In this document: in pieces, positions 1 through 13,237 of the stretch | How positions within the stretch are numbered: the first letter of the stretch is position 1 | How the letters are laid out: the number at the start of each line of letters is the position of its first letter | Assembly: GCA_005408345.1 (NCBI GenBank) | Contig: SEMN01000089.1 | Location: 248,001 to 312,000 of the forward strand | Length of the DNA stretch: 64,000 nt | Direction of reading: 5' to 3' | Origin: Macquaria australasica | Lineage: Eukaryota; Chordata; Actinopteri; Centrarchiformes; Percichthyidae | Notes under the pieces: generated by a model | Database searches by the model: none | What the model was told of the DNA's origin: nothing | What the model saw: the letters and a program-made list of their open reading frames with translations, nothing else | Made by a program: the position numbers and the translations under genes

Positions 1-202
1 CAGGGTGTCAGAATATCAGATCATAGTGTAGCCTATTGTCACACACCTCACATGGAAACACATCATGACTACATACAGTATAGTGTTATTCTCATTGTCA
101 CTGCATGTATGTCATACTGCAGCATGTGCTACTATATATACTGCAATACATGACGTATCATAGCAGGAAAAGCGCAGCTGGAATTAACACCATTAATGAT
201 TG

Positions 203-268
203 CTGCGTCCCATTCAGCGGGGACGCAGGTGTTTGCAATAACCCTGACTGATTAGACTTCTAGTCAGG
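203..268. other. two adjacent hairpins
   Basis: Hairpin 1: CTGCGTCCC (203-211) pairs perfectly with GGGACGCAG (220-228) around an 8-nt loop. Hairpin 2: CCTGACT (243-249) pairs with AGTCAGG (262-268) around a 12-nt loop, followed by TTAAAA. They are 14 nt apart. No function is known. Confidence 0.45.
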
Positions 269-478
269 TTAAAATTGGGTGGTGCTATGCACACGGAAAT
301 TAATGGGAAGTCTGACTGCAGCATTAGATGAGCTAAGTGAGAACACCTGAGTGAGTGGACCATGGGTGTGTAGTGGCTTTAAAGGCATTCAAATGTGATG
401 TGTGTTTAAATCTGTAGTAAGTAAAATGTAAATCAAAGTGATGACAGACTCCATGAAGTCCTCTCCTTTTGTTTTTTT

Positions 479-645
479 GAGCTTTAGGGGTGCTAGTAGG
501 CAGATTTGTTTAAACATTTTTAAATAATTTTTTTAAATCTTTGGACTAGCTGCTTCCCCTCTGCTTCCAGTTGTTATGCTAAACTTATCTAATCAACTAT
601 CAGCTATTTAGTTCACTGCCTACACCAGCAGCCAGCTCTGAGTCA
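479..645 (+). repeat. teleost interspersed repeat, copy 1
   Basis: Starts GAGCTTTAGGGGTGCTAGTA and continues through CTAGCTGCTTCCCCTCTGCTTCCAG and GTTATGCTAA. It matches 52677-52859 in the same orientation, with divergence and indels. I recognise the sequence type as a common teleost dispersed element (probably a non-autonomous DNA transposon); the family name is uncertain. Confidence 0.7.
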
Positions 646-1574
646 AAATGTCTGCTGTTAAAAAAAAAAAAAGACCAAAAGACAAATGTCAATACATTTT
701 TCCAAAGCACTGACTTCAACAGTAGGTGTAAACTTTATCATATTTAATTCCATTGTAGCATATTGATGATGACACGCAGTACAAAAGCAATTACCAGACA
801 TTCCATTACAACTTGGACCCAGTAAACCCCACCAAAGATATCAACAATAGACACTAAGCTTCTCTTAGTTTCATAGTGACGTCAACAAGACAAACATGAT
901 CTTGGTTTGGGGAGACAAAGCTAGGACCATTAGGATTATTCTCTCTTCTTTTTTTAAAGATTTTTTTTTTCCCTTGAATAAAAATTGTTATATTGTATTT
1001 ATATATTACAACACTCAACAAAAACAAAGCAATACAAAAAATGAACAAAATATGAACCTTGAGCAATGCATGGAGAAACAACTTTTAAGAGCAACACCTA
1101 TGGCACATTTCATTTCCTCACACAGATTTACACATTTTCACGAAAGGTGCTTATAATCACAAGCTAATTGATTCTAAACTGAGCACAGATGGATCCCATG
1201 GAAACTGACCTGTGGAAGCAGCAACACGCTAATGCACGTGGTCTGACAATAGATGGCGCCATAACCCTTACCACAAACCTTCCTCTTTGCACTTGTGAGG
1301 CTCTCTTCCATTGACTTCTCACAGTCACATGCAAGTGACCAGCAAATCAAAGAAAAAGAAGATGTCAAATTATACATAGTGCGTCTCCAGATTTAATGCT
1401 GAAGTGGCTTCAAATGAGCAAATATTACACCATAACTTGAGAAAATGTGAAATATTTGCCAGCAAATACCCACTTGACTGTGACATTTGAGAGGATTTGG
1501 ACAGGTTGGTGGTGGGTATATTCAAAAACTCTTTCTTCCCCCATCTGAATTAGCAACAACACTGGAATTGAAGT

Positions 1575-3402
1575 GGGAAATCATTCAAGCACACTTTCTT
1601 TATTTTCCAGCACCTCAGTTGGACCACTGCACAATCATAAAACGTTTGTGAATTTGAATGATTCCTGGAAAAAATCATCAAGCCTCGTAGACAGGCAATG
1701 TTGGAATTTTCAGTCTAGCATGAGAGGTATAATAAAAATGGATCAGTCAGAGACTCATATCATCATACTGTATTGTGTTGTTATGAAGCATGGTCAGTTA
1801 TTGGAAAGCTGATTTTAATAGTTTTTTGATGAGGTTATGATCTTAGCTAAATGCATACTTTTAGTGGAAATTCACACCAGTGTTTATACTTTGAACATGG
1901 GGAATGAAGTTCCAGACTTTAGTTCATATTTTGTTCTGATGTAACCAGATTTAGGTCAAATAATATATTCAAATAATTCTCAAGGTTTTAACAATCTCGG
2001 GAGACCAAATGGACAGAATTTCCTATATAGAATATTTGCAATGTGAAAAAACATCCTATTCTATCCTAATTCTTCCCATCTGTCCTTACAGATATTATTT
2101 CAAAAAACTATTTGCCACATATCTGATCTCCAACCCTAAACCTTGCTTCTATTTATATGTACTTTGTTACATTGTAGTATTTGTATGCACGCGCTGATCA
2201 TTAAAAACATTTTGGATATTAATTAAGTGGGCTGCTAAGGCTTCATCTTTCGTTATCTTAATTTATGTTTGAGCATCATGATTTTATGAAATATAATCCT
2301 CACACCATACTGATGATGAAATCATGTTTGAGCCTCCTGACTCTTTTACTTCTGTGCTGAACGTCCTCACAAAGACCTGCCGATGGCACAAGCTCTTGAG
2401 TTTCTTTCAGAAATGAACTGGATGAAATAAACACAAATGTACGATAAATATCCTAAAGTAAAAAAAAAAATAAAAAAAAGAGACTTTGGCACATTGTTCC
2501 TGCAGTGCAGTACGTGGCAAGAGCACATAAAACCAAACTTACAGCCGAGTGCTTTATAATTAGGTCTAAGCATGTTGCCATAAGTGAATTATTTTACATT
2601 CAATATTAAAGACAAAAAAAACAGCAGTCTGACAAACACCAACATTTAGACTGCCAGTTAAAGGGCTGACTTACTTTTAGTCGATTGGCAAATTATATAC
2701 TTTACGTGTCAATTTACATATATATTGTTTATGTATGTTCGTCAACAGTTTGTATATATACAGTCAAACATAATCTGACGTTGACAAGTAATTAAACATT
2801 TGATCTTTTCAGACAAATTTTGGCTGGACTACATTACCAGTACGCACATAAAAATTCTACATTTAGCAGCAAATACTAATGCGTACATCTTAGTGTCTGT
2901 GTGGTGAAAAACGTTTGAAAAAAATTAAAAATGATGAAATGAAGTTCTAACAAACTAAATGTTTTCCTATTGTTCTCCATTGAGATATGAAGACTGAACT
3001 CACTCTGTATATAAAATGGTAACATTATGAAGAGTTGTGAAAGGATCGTTTTTTGAGGTATTTCTGGTGGGCATTTTTTTAATAGACAAAACATATGGGC
3101 TGGGAACAGAAGCAACTTTTTAACATCCATACTAAACAAGAAATACTAGTGGCTCTTGGATGTAAAAGTCTGTATAAGGCAGCAGCTGCACACGTAAACA
3201 ACAACGCCGTGGCGCTAAGATGCAGGAGAAGCACAGAGGGTTCATGGGAAGGATGAAATCCATGGATGAATGGATGAAAGGCAGGCTGAGAGAAGACAGG
3301 ACAGGTGAAATGAAGGTAGGGATAAGGAGTGATTGTCACTGGAGGGATTTGACGCCATTGGTTGGCTAGCAGAGCAGAATCTCTGGAGTTCGTGGTCTGA
3401 GA
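1575..3402 (-). other. arhgap6: predicted arhgap6 3' UTR
   Basis: AT-rich, non-coding sequence follows the stop codon on the minus strand. The first AATAAA on that strand is at 1604-1599, giving a UTR of about 1.8 kb; an ATTAAA at 3083-3078 would give a short form of about 0.33 kb. A UGUAUAUA (Pumilio-type) site lies in an AU-rich patch near 2751-2765. No open frame in this stretch looks like a gene. The boundary is inference; transcripts would decide it. Confidence 0.4.
1599..1604 (-). terminator. arhgap6: candidate polyadenylation signal AATAAA for arhgap6
   Basis: The minus strand reads GGAAAATAAAGAAAGTGTG, with a GT-rich element (GTGTTGTTG) about 35-40 nt further on. This is the nearest canonical hexamer after the stop codon. 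Alternative: the ATTAAA variant at 3083-3078. Confidence 0.35.
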
Positions 3403-3989
3403 TCACACCAGCGTTTCAGGCAGTGTGTCAGCATTGTCCGAGGACAGCAGTTGCCAGATTTGCCACCGTTCCCTCTGCCAGTCCTGCCACTCTGGGCTAT
3501 GTGGCACCATTTGGGCCTCCGTCGTTGAGGCTGAGTTACTCGGCGCCACGCTCAGCCTCGCGTGCTGCAGAGGGGGTCGCTGAGCTGTTGCGAGCTGAGG
3601 CGAACTTTGCGAATTAGCTAGTCGATGGTGGGCGTTGTAAGGGGGAGGACAGCGGTTGTCGTTAAGCGTAGCAGGGCCACCATCGGCAGTGTTCGCCCCG
3701 CCTTGAGGTCTGGAGGTCGGGTTAAGTCCGTGTCCGCTTGCTCGATGGAGGCCTTGCGTGCTGTTGAGGTGTGACATCACAGAGGGGTTGACGTTGAGCT
3801 GCAGGCGTCCCGTCTCCACATGAGGGCTGGTACACACTCTGGTGACCGGGGGGTGGGGTCTGCACTCGGTGATGCCAGGCACTGTCTGAGTCCGTTTTAG
3901 CGTTGCCTGCTGCCTGCCATCGCCATGGAGTCCGTCGAGACCTTCCTGTGAGCTGCGGGAGCTTCCCTCTGACATGTTGCTATGGGAAC
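3403..3989 (-). CDS. arhgap6: arhgap6 exon 14 (C-terminal tail and stop codon)
   Basis: Residues 571-765 plus stop. It is a low-conservation Ser/Pro/Gln-rich tail that retains three family marks: TRVCTSPHV, a CPPPYN motif (PPPY at 685-688, a WW-domain ligand form), and the end WQDWQRERWQIWQLLSSDNA, then DTLPETLV. The last four residues ETLV fit a class I PDZ ligand (Thr at -2, Val at 0). Acceptor TTTCTAG|GT. An antisense reading frame over this exon is a by-product of its composition. Confidence 0.97.
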
Positions 3990-5195
3990 CTAGAAACAGA
4001 ACATCAGCTACATCAGTGGAATTAATTATAGTTTAATGAATCACAAGGGATACACACATCACTTGTAGGTGCTTGATGTACAAATGTACAAAGAAATGCT
4101 CCAACACATCTTTTATTGACAAAACTTTTGGCTGGTCTTATTCAATCTTTAATGAAAAGATAGAGAAATAAATAAAAACATAATTCCTTCTATGCAAGGT
4201 GCATTTAACTACAACCTCCATAGAATTATTTGATTAAATACATTTCCTGCAGAATTTGGTACTTTTGCAAATCATATTTACACCTTACTGCTTTTTTCAG
4301 ACAGTGTTGCATGATCACTGAACTATTGCAGCTGTTCAATCCCATATCAAAGCGTTGATGTGTTGATGATTTTGTGTCCTCCCTGCTAGTTAATTGGTTG
4401 ACTGCACTCATCTGGCATCACAGGTGTAAAGTAGTTGCAAATTAGGTGACTTAAAATGAATACAAAACCAGCAGGACTCTGGCAGCAACAAAAATCACAG
4501 AAACTGCAGTGATTTGTGAGCCTTAGGTCCTTCAAGTGTCCCTCAGGTTTCTGTTCCTCCCTGATAGTTAACAACCAGGACCAGGTGTCTGGCTAATTAA
4601 CCACAAGGAACACCATTTGCAGAGGGCCTGGAGTGATTGAAAATGGTTTACCTGTGTATGATTGGTCCTTGAGTGCTGGTTTCAGAGTAGTGTGCCACGT
4701 CCCCCAAATGTTAGCATGCTCCTCTGATACAGTGTCTGAAGGAAGCAAAAGAGAGGTCAAAATCCTCCCCATACTCAGGTACACGGTAGACAAAAGCACA
4801 TAGAGGATGAGTTTAAGAACGATGTATTTCTGATATTAAAATCTGTCACTGAGAGTCATGAGCACTGTACAGTTCACCTTTGGTACCCCAAGTGTCAGCT
4901 CCAGGCTCTCTGCTCCAGCCGGTCACCTGCCCCACCAGAGTGTACTGTTCTGGGACACGGAAGAGCTGCTCGCTGCCCGGGCTTCCTGGCTCCCCTCTAC
5001 GCTCACTCAGGACCGGGGAGTTGTTGTCATAAGGGGACACCTCGCCACTGGACGCCTTGGTGGAGTCGCTGGAGGAACGGCACTCGCTCAGGGTGAAGGT
5101 CTCCTCTGTCTGCAACAGGTCGGGACTCCTGTGGTTAATTACAGACAAACATAAGGATGAAACGGGCAAAGACAGACAGATAGGGAAACAGCAGA

Positions 5196-5235
<40 letters not shown>

Positions 5236-8200
5236 CTCACTGTGATGCTTTTCTTCTCAGAAGGTAGTCCACCACATCTGGATCAGTCTCCAACAGACTC
5301 ATCAAAACCTCATTTTGCAGATCAGGAGGCACCTAAAAAATATGTTAACTATTAACAAAACATCAATTTGAGTAAAATAAATTAATAAAGACTGCTTTTT
5401 TTTTCTATTTTAGATTCCCCTGCCTTTATGCCATGCCTACTCTGATGCCTATTTCAGACCATACCTACACAGTTGAGCTGTCAAGCTGCTTAAAACAACT
5501 TTACAATTACAATACATTTATTTTCCAAACAGAGGTCAGATACCAATTATTTTTCTATTAATATAAATTGCATTAACCTGAATCTGTGACATTAAAGTGT
5601 ACTTGATTTCTAGTAAATAAAATTCCACGTGTTCCGTGTGATAAAACAGGAATCCAGCTTCATCAAACATGGATCTCTCTCAGCATTTCCTTCTTATTCA
5701 TCCTGATTTTATTAAAGGTTTATTAGTGGTTTACTGCTTGTTCAAGGGCCCAATGTGAAAACAACTGAAATAAACAATGAGACAGTTGATGTCTGTCTTG
5801 TTACCTTCATTTCCTGTGCATTTCTTAATCTGATTTTCAGGTGATTAGCTAATTTTATGCTCATCAAACATGTGGATTATGATGCAGAACACTGCCCAAA
5901 GTTGCCAGATTCAGACATAAGCAGGTTACGAAACAACTTTCAGATGTCATTCACAGAATTTGAACTGCCTACAAATCTGTTTTTACTAACCAAGACTGAG
6001 CAAGTCAGTCCCAATTCACTATATGCAATTAATAGCTCTTCATTGGCTTACTGCAGGAATGTAAGCCTCAGGGGAACGGCAGTGGCAGATTACAAAACAT
6101 TACGGTTTAAGGTTTCGGACCTGGAATGACCTGAACTGCCTGTCTGCACTGTAGAATCCCAGAAAAAGAGAGGAACAAAAGCAACTGATGAGGCGGTAAT
6201 CCGTGCAAAATCGTGACCTCTTCTGACACCACATGAAGGATTTAATGCCTGAATTTTCTGCTTTTATTTTGGAAATAATAAAGTTCAAGTATCTCAATGA
6301 AAAGTTCTTGGGGTTTTTGTCAGCTGACTGGCAAGATTTTACTTTCTTTCCTATGTATTTTCTCACAAGGATTCAGGTAAGATTTTGACCAAAAACACTC
6401 CTCATCCATCTGTCATCTGTCGTCTCTTTGTTTATTTCTCACTTTACTCCTTTTTGTCTCTTCTTTCTCTCCACTAAACTAGGCAAAGCTCTGTTTTCAT
6501 TAACTAAGACGCAACCATTGTCTGCTAAGCCAGGAGGGATTGTTTTTCTTTAAGCCTACACAGGAATGTGAGACTGTGTGTGTGGAGGAGTGTAGGAATG
6601 AAAGGAGGAAGTAAGGGTTGACGGTTAGAAACACACAGGCTCCATTACTGACCATGAAGAGGGTTTGGTAGCTGGCGATCATCCTCTGCAGCACGCCGAT
6701 GACGGCCGTGCTCTCCTCGGCCCTGGCTGAGCTCTGGACGCTGAACTCCTTGTCTGAGTTCTTCTGCTTGTGGAGGAGGTTGGGGCCAAAGATGGTGCCC
6801 AGGTTCAAAGACGTCATCTTGTTCCCTGTGATCTGTATTTGGACAACCAGACCAGTTGAATGGTGATCGTAATCGCATAAAGAATGACATGAGCGTGCAC
6901 AGTGAGAGAAGAACAAAACTTCCAAGTGTGCGCCTTTTGGAAAATCACAGAACTGAGGCTGACGTCATTAGTCTCCAAAGTATTGGACAAACTGCAATTT
7001 TGACTTGATGATACTGATAGATGAAAAGTTTGGGGTTCATCTGAGGGGAACATGAATGTCTGAATCAAATTTCATGGAAATCCATCCAATAGCTGTTGAG
7101 AGATTTCACTCAAAACCACAAATACACTGGAGAAAAAGACAGGGCACCACCAAGGTCATTACAATACCTCCTCTGGGACCCATGAATGTCTGTACATTCA
7201 TTTAATAGCTGCTGAGATTTTTCAGTCTGGGCCAAAGTGGTGGACCAACCAACAGATCAACAGACCAACATTGCTATCAATACAGCCATGTTGCTAGCAC
7301 AGCTAAAAAGGATGGACAACAGCAATGAGAATGAATTAATTAGCCTGCTGACAGAGGGGAATGGAGAATGAGTGCAGCATGTGTGCCATGAATGTGTATG
7401 TGGCGGTATGTGTGCTACCAGCAGTCTCAGTGGTGGGCCCGCTCCGTCACAAGGATGTTATTACAAAAATTGTAAGCCCAGGGAAAAATGTAATTTGCAC
7501 TCAATTTAGAAGTAGTTTTAAATGTGATGTGTTTTCTAATCTCATATAGAAGTAACGGCAAAGTAGTAGTATTTAGCAAAATTGTTTGTACCAAAAGCTT
7601 TGTAAGTTTGCAGACACATTCTGCATTGTTGGAGATATCAGGAACTGTTTCTCTCCCTTATAAGGAGAAAAAAATAAAAATAAAAAACCTTACTGCAGAA
7701 ATGACATCAATGTTTTGCTGCAATTACACACTTCTTGGAGACATTTCTTCTCCTCCCTCCTGACTCCTCTCCCCTTTCTCCTCCAGTTCCCACCTACATC
7801 TCCATCCTCCATCCATCCTTTCCTGTTGATTTTCTCACCACTCCCTGCCAAAGTTCTGCATCTCTTGTCACGTCTCCCCTCTCTGTTTTCGTCACTTTGA
7901 GCAAAAGATGGATAAAGAGAGGCACATGGGGTTCGTTAACACTAAAAGTGTTGGAGAGTATGACGGCTGAATCTGTTTCTACTAGGGTTGGGTGATGGTT
8001 TACATCCTGTGCCACAATTAGCATCTAAAGTTACAAGCCAGTCAAAGCTTAGACAACTTTCTTAGTGATAAATTCACTATTCTGCTTCTTTCCCAGTTTC
8101 CTCCCTTTCCACTCCCAGTCCCAAAGGAGAGATGGGAGCCACAAGCGGCCAAAAGTATTGATGTGTTGCTCCGAGTGTGAAACGCTCCGACTTCCTGTCA

Positions 8201-11200
8201 CGATCTCAAAAACAGATACTGGAGCCATGGAGTCGTGAAGGGAAAAAACACACACACATCAGTGTTTGAGTCCATTCCCATGTCTACAAACGGAGACAAC
8301 AAAACACACTTCCATCTGCGCACAAACATGCCAAAACACACTCTCTGCTTCTCTCTCACACATACACACTCCCTTGCACAAAGTGGTGAGATTCATGCCC
8401 ACACACATGCCGACACTAAAACAAACTTTCTCTCCTGACACACACACATGCAAGAGTCCATGGTCGGGGAGTTAAAGGCTAAAGGGGCTGTGGGCTGTGA
8501 GAATATCATTTAAACCATGATCACAGATCAAGCTGCTAGCCTCAAGCAGAGGTGAGGGGCGGGCTACAGAAGTCTGGTAAGCTCACTTCTTTCTAACTCC
8601 ACACCCTCAGATTTTCTTTTTTCATTTTTAAACATGTAGTCTTCAGTCCCAACCTACGCTGACTCAAGTGACATCACTTGAGGCAATTTGTCTCTGGAGC
8701 CACAAAGGGCTTTATGCAGCTTTTTTCACACATGCAGTAGTACTCCCTAATACTTGTAAACAGGCCGCTCGTGCTGTTTCAGGCCTGACAGGAACGGACA
8801 GATATGTGTACATACCAGCCACACAAACTGATTCCTATCACTTCTTTGGTAATTTCCTCCCAATGAGATGGAAACACAGGCAAACAAAATGCTGCCACGT
8901 GTCTGCACACAAATAAAAGCAGCTACATTTGGATGTTTTGGACATGATCTTTGCTACTTAATTTATGTATTTTATAAAGGATTTTTTGGAGTCATATTTC
9001 CTGTTGATAAAAACTGGCGCTCACCTCCTGCCCGACTTTGTCCTGCCGGTCGTGGGCGTGGTCGGTCACGGTGGACAGAAACTCAAGGAGGCGGTGGAGA
9101 GTATCACTGTTGCATGCTGGTAGCAGGTAGACCAGTAGCTGAGTAACGTTCTGCTGCTCGTCTGGATCCAACACTGCAACACAGGTTAGGATGGATTGGG
9201 TGAAAAGGAAACAATGAAGAAAAAGAGCAACAGAAGGAAGAAAGGAAAAGGAGAAAGGAGGATCAAGGTCAGGCGGAGAGGGAGAAAAAGGAAAGATAAA
9301 GCTTACATGTGGTGTTGATGAAGGCCGTGTAGAGCTCCTTGGTGAGGAGCGGGTCGGGCAAGTCCCTGAGGAACTCCTTCAGCAAAGCAGCCACATCGTG
9401 AACGCTGTGCTCCTCGTCCAGCATGACGTCAACGCCGCGATCAAACTCCTCACGTAGCTGAAGGAGGGACGAAAAGAAAAAGAAGAGGGCAAAGGAGAAA
9501 GGGAGGAAGAGGGAGATTCAGAAACATCCTCCGCACACACCCACACACACTCACTTCCTGTTGGTCCTCCAAGTGACCTGTTAGACTCTGCGTTCAAACT
9601 CGATTTACCAGTATGCATCTTACTCTGACCTTTGGATGAATTTGTGAATGAAAAGTCTATTTTCGGCCATGATGATGGATATACAGGGGTCACCTGCACA
9701 GCATATTCACTTATATACCAGTTATCACATTACATTCACAGTAAATTAAGCTAATAAATTCGTATATAACAGTAAGCTGACAATGGTGGCAAATGCATAA
9801 ATGTTGACATTGCATTGTATCAACACAGACAAGTAGAGAATGCAAAATGGATATTTACACTTGTCGCACATAATATACAGATGTGTGAATACAAACCATT
9901 TAACTTAATGAGACAATAATATAAACATACACAGGAGTAGAGTGGTCCATTAACACACTGCTATTATTGTATTTATAGGAGATAATTCTGAGTGTGTAAA
10001 TGGTAAACGTTGTTGTTTTTGACAAGTAATTTGGTCTATTTAGTTTCTACATAGTGACAATTGTGAATAACCAAACCAAACACTGCCTTTCATAACCAGA
10101 ATAACCTTTTTTGAATGCTGTTGCTGGGTGAGTGACCGTTGCGAAGTTCAAACAAGAAAAAAAATGCAGCATACAAAATTACCTATAACACCAGCTGGGG
10201 TATTTGAATCCCCAAACAGAACTAACGCGTCACTTTCTGTAGCAGATTTCTGAAACATGTCATCTGGTCAAAATTAAAACAACATTAAGCTATTAAAGAG
10301 GCCCCGGGGTCTCCAGGACCCCAAACAGAACATTAGGGTTAAATAAAGATTCAATTTAGACACATTTCAAAATATCTGGTTTCTTTCTTTCTTGGGAAAA
10401 AATCCTTTGGCACAAAAATCGTGACTGATTGAGCCCTGTGCCTCAGAGGGCTTTCTTTTTTTCCTGACACCGCAACGCGCTGCTCTGATTAATCACTAAA
10501 ATGGCATGTACGATGTGATCAAACAATCACTGTCACCTGAGGAACTGAATCAGTCCTAATGCATCTCATCTCATCAGTCTCAAAAATGGCCTCACTCACT
10601 GAATGTGGCCTGTGCTGTGTGACATGACATCTCCACTTGTTTTACCTGAAGGTCAGTCTTAAATTTCATTAAAATGTAATTTCTTGTAGCCTAATTCTGA
10701 AAAAGTGAGGCAGCCCACCTCCACTGTAATACAGGTAACCTTGAGGCTACGTGAAGGACGAAGTGTGCCTGTGAGTGAATGAATAATCTCCTCTCCCTCA
10801 ATAACCAATACGTGTCTCTAGTTCCCTGTAACTGCTTGCATGTTATGTCATAAAAACATGCAACAGAAAAGATTATGTAAAAGTTCTGCCGCCCACACTG
10901 ATGGACCCGTGAAGCTTAACCCTGTTTTACATTTTCTTGTGCTGTGTATTCACTGGAGTCAAAGGTAATGGATAATGAAAGGTGTAGGAGTAAGTAGAAT
11001 AACTTATTGCAATGTTGTGTGTATCGAGCTGGTAAGAATATGTTTGCTTGAATAACAAACACAGCTCTGTTGTACGTGTGTGTTAGGCTCTGTTTACATT
11101 AAAACAATGGCAAAATGCAACAGAGGGTAGCTTTGGCTCCATGAACACCATTTTGGTTGCACTGTGTTGGTTATCACACAATCTATTCTTGGAGAGGAGG

Positions 11201-13187
11201 TTTTGTTTGTGGCTGTTGACGTTCGTGGATGGAAAAGAATGTGTGAATAACATTTCGCACAAAAACGTCATTGCACTATCTGCAAAATTAGGCTTTGATT
11301 TGTTGTTAGGAAACGCGGTAGTGTACAGTGCTGTGCGTCTTATGTGATGTGTGTGGGCACAAATGACACTTATTGAAATGATGCTTCCATACAGAGCATA
11401 AGAGGTGAATGGTTTGAGTACAAAAATAATGTGAACACCTATGGGAGATTTTGAAGCATCACATTAGACATCGCTCTCCACCGCCAGCATCAAAACACCA
11501 AATAAAGGAATACTGAAGAACACTCACCTGTCGCACTCTCTTCTTGGAGCTTCCCACTCTAAAGATGCCCACAGTCTGCAAACCTGAGTGGAGGAGGGAA
11601 AGAAACTCAATGACAAAACTATTGTAGTAAAAGCGGATGCATGAAAGACTGGATGAGCATACATGTTGGTCACAGTGGTAAAGTAGCTGCTCACCGTATT
11701 TCTCGATGTGCTGGCAGCAGCTGTCGACCACCCGGGGCACCTGACGGTAGATGGGATTGAGGCTCAGCCTTTTGTCCCGGTGCTTCTCCTTCTTACTCAG
11801 CGTTTCGGCCGGCAGAGAGAGCTGCAGAGCTTCTAACAGGCGGGACTGGTTGTCGTCCAGGTCTGTGATCGAGTCCACTGACATGCCTCCCTGGAGGTTA
11901 ATTGCACATTTCACTCAGAAATATTCAGCTGAATAAAACACACCTGATCCCTGGTCTGTAGCTGCAGACTGGGATTAATTACATTATGTTGTCTCACCCT
12001 CCTGCGTGCTCGTGGTGCAGCCTCGGGCGTGTTGGGCGACGTTGACTCATTGGCTGTCTCCGATGTGGAACTCAAAGAGGAGTTACTGCTGGATAACTCC
12101 TTATTGGATGGCCGCTTGGTGGCAAACTGCAGGACAGATGATCCAAGAGTTAGATTTTCCTTCATACAGTACAAATTTGTCTTATTCTATATAGTTCAAG
12201 GTAATAATATTTGTCCTTAACAATTCCTTAAATAAAAGGAATTATCTCAACCCAGCAAGAGGCATGTAATTGACAGATAAACTGATAGACCTGTAAAATG
12301 GACGAGACGAGGTCAGAGGAGTCCTTGTGCTCCTCGCGCTGTGGAGGGTCCTGACGATAGCCGTCCTGACGCTGCCTATGCGCTCTGTCATTAGCAATGA
12401 CCTGGGAGAGCGGTATACTGAAGGCCTGGGGTATGCATTCTGGAGAAGAAAAGGAAGTAAAGAAGGGGAGGAGGAGGAAAGAGAGAAGAGGAAGAAAATA
12501 AAGGCAGGAAAGGAAGGGGAGACGAGAAAGTTGAATAAAACTATTCTGCAGGAAAACTGAACAACAAAAGCACAAAGTTAGCTGCAAGAGGAAGAAAATA
12601 AGAAAAAGAAAGCTCTATTAGCAACTTCCAAAAATAGCTCTTAGAACTTTCAGCAGGAACATCAAACACATCTCCAGTTAAACTCTTTATTATTTCTGTT
12701 GGAGCTCGCCTTTTACATGCGATAAAAGCCTCACAACACGTTTACTATGTCAGTTAAAACTCTGCATAGCATTACTACATCTGTTTTCCAAAATAAGACA
12801 TCACAGAAAGAAAGCTGGCAAAATATGGCCATGACAGACCACTAATTCTAGTGCCTTTGACCAAAATAACACTACTTTGATGACTCCCACCCACAAGCAA
12901 TGTCATGTTCTCCATGCAGGTCATTTTTAGAAGAAACAGCTAGCGTGTTATCTAGCGATCTCTGATTCCTTTGTTCCACTTTCACTCATTTTAATGTTTG
13001 CTTTGGCAAGAAGCTGCAAGAGAGTTTACGGTGCAACTTTGTGTTGTGCTTCTGAGGGTGAAAACACATGAAGATTCACTTCAGAGAGAAATGATGTCAT
13101 ACTGGGCCATCGCAGGCTATATATTCCATTATACAGAATCCCAAAGCATGAGCCAGCAGCTGAGAAAAAACAGTCCAGCTGGCTGTT

Positions 13188-13237
<50 letters not shown>

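Larger units (their letters stand above)
1..1574. other. 3' flank of arhgap6; no gene seen
   Basis: No coding exon recognised on either strand. Contents: an old interspersed repeat at 479-645, an A-run at 661-672, and two neighbouring perfect-stem hairpins at 203-228 and 243-268. The short open frames here are AT-rich and have no family resemblance. Confidence 0.6.

Noticed and set aside
3333..3617. Plus-strand 94-codon frame over arhgap6 exon 14
   Set aside because: Antisense shadow of a confidently coding exon.
6645..6890. Alternative-frame protein across arhgap6 exon 10
   Set aside because: Frame-shifted shadow; the true frame gives the conserved RhoGAP sequence with matching splice phases.
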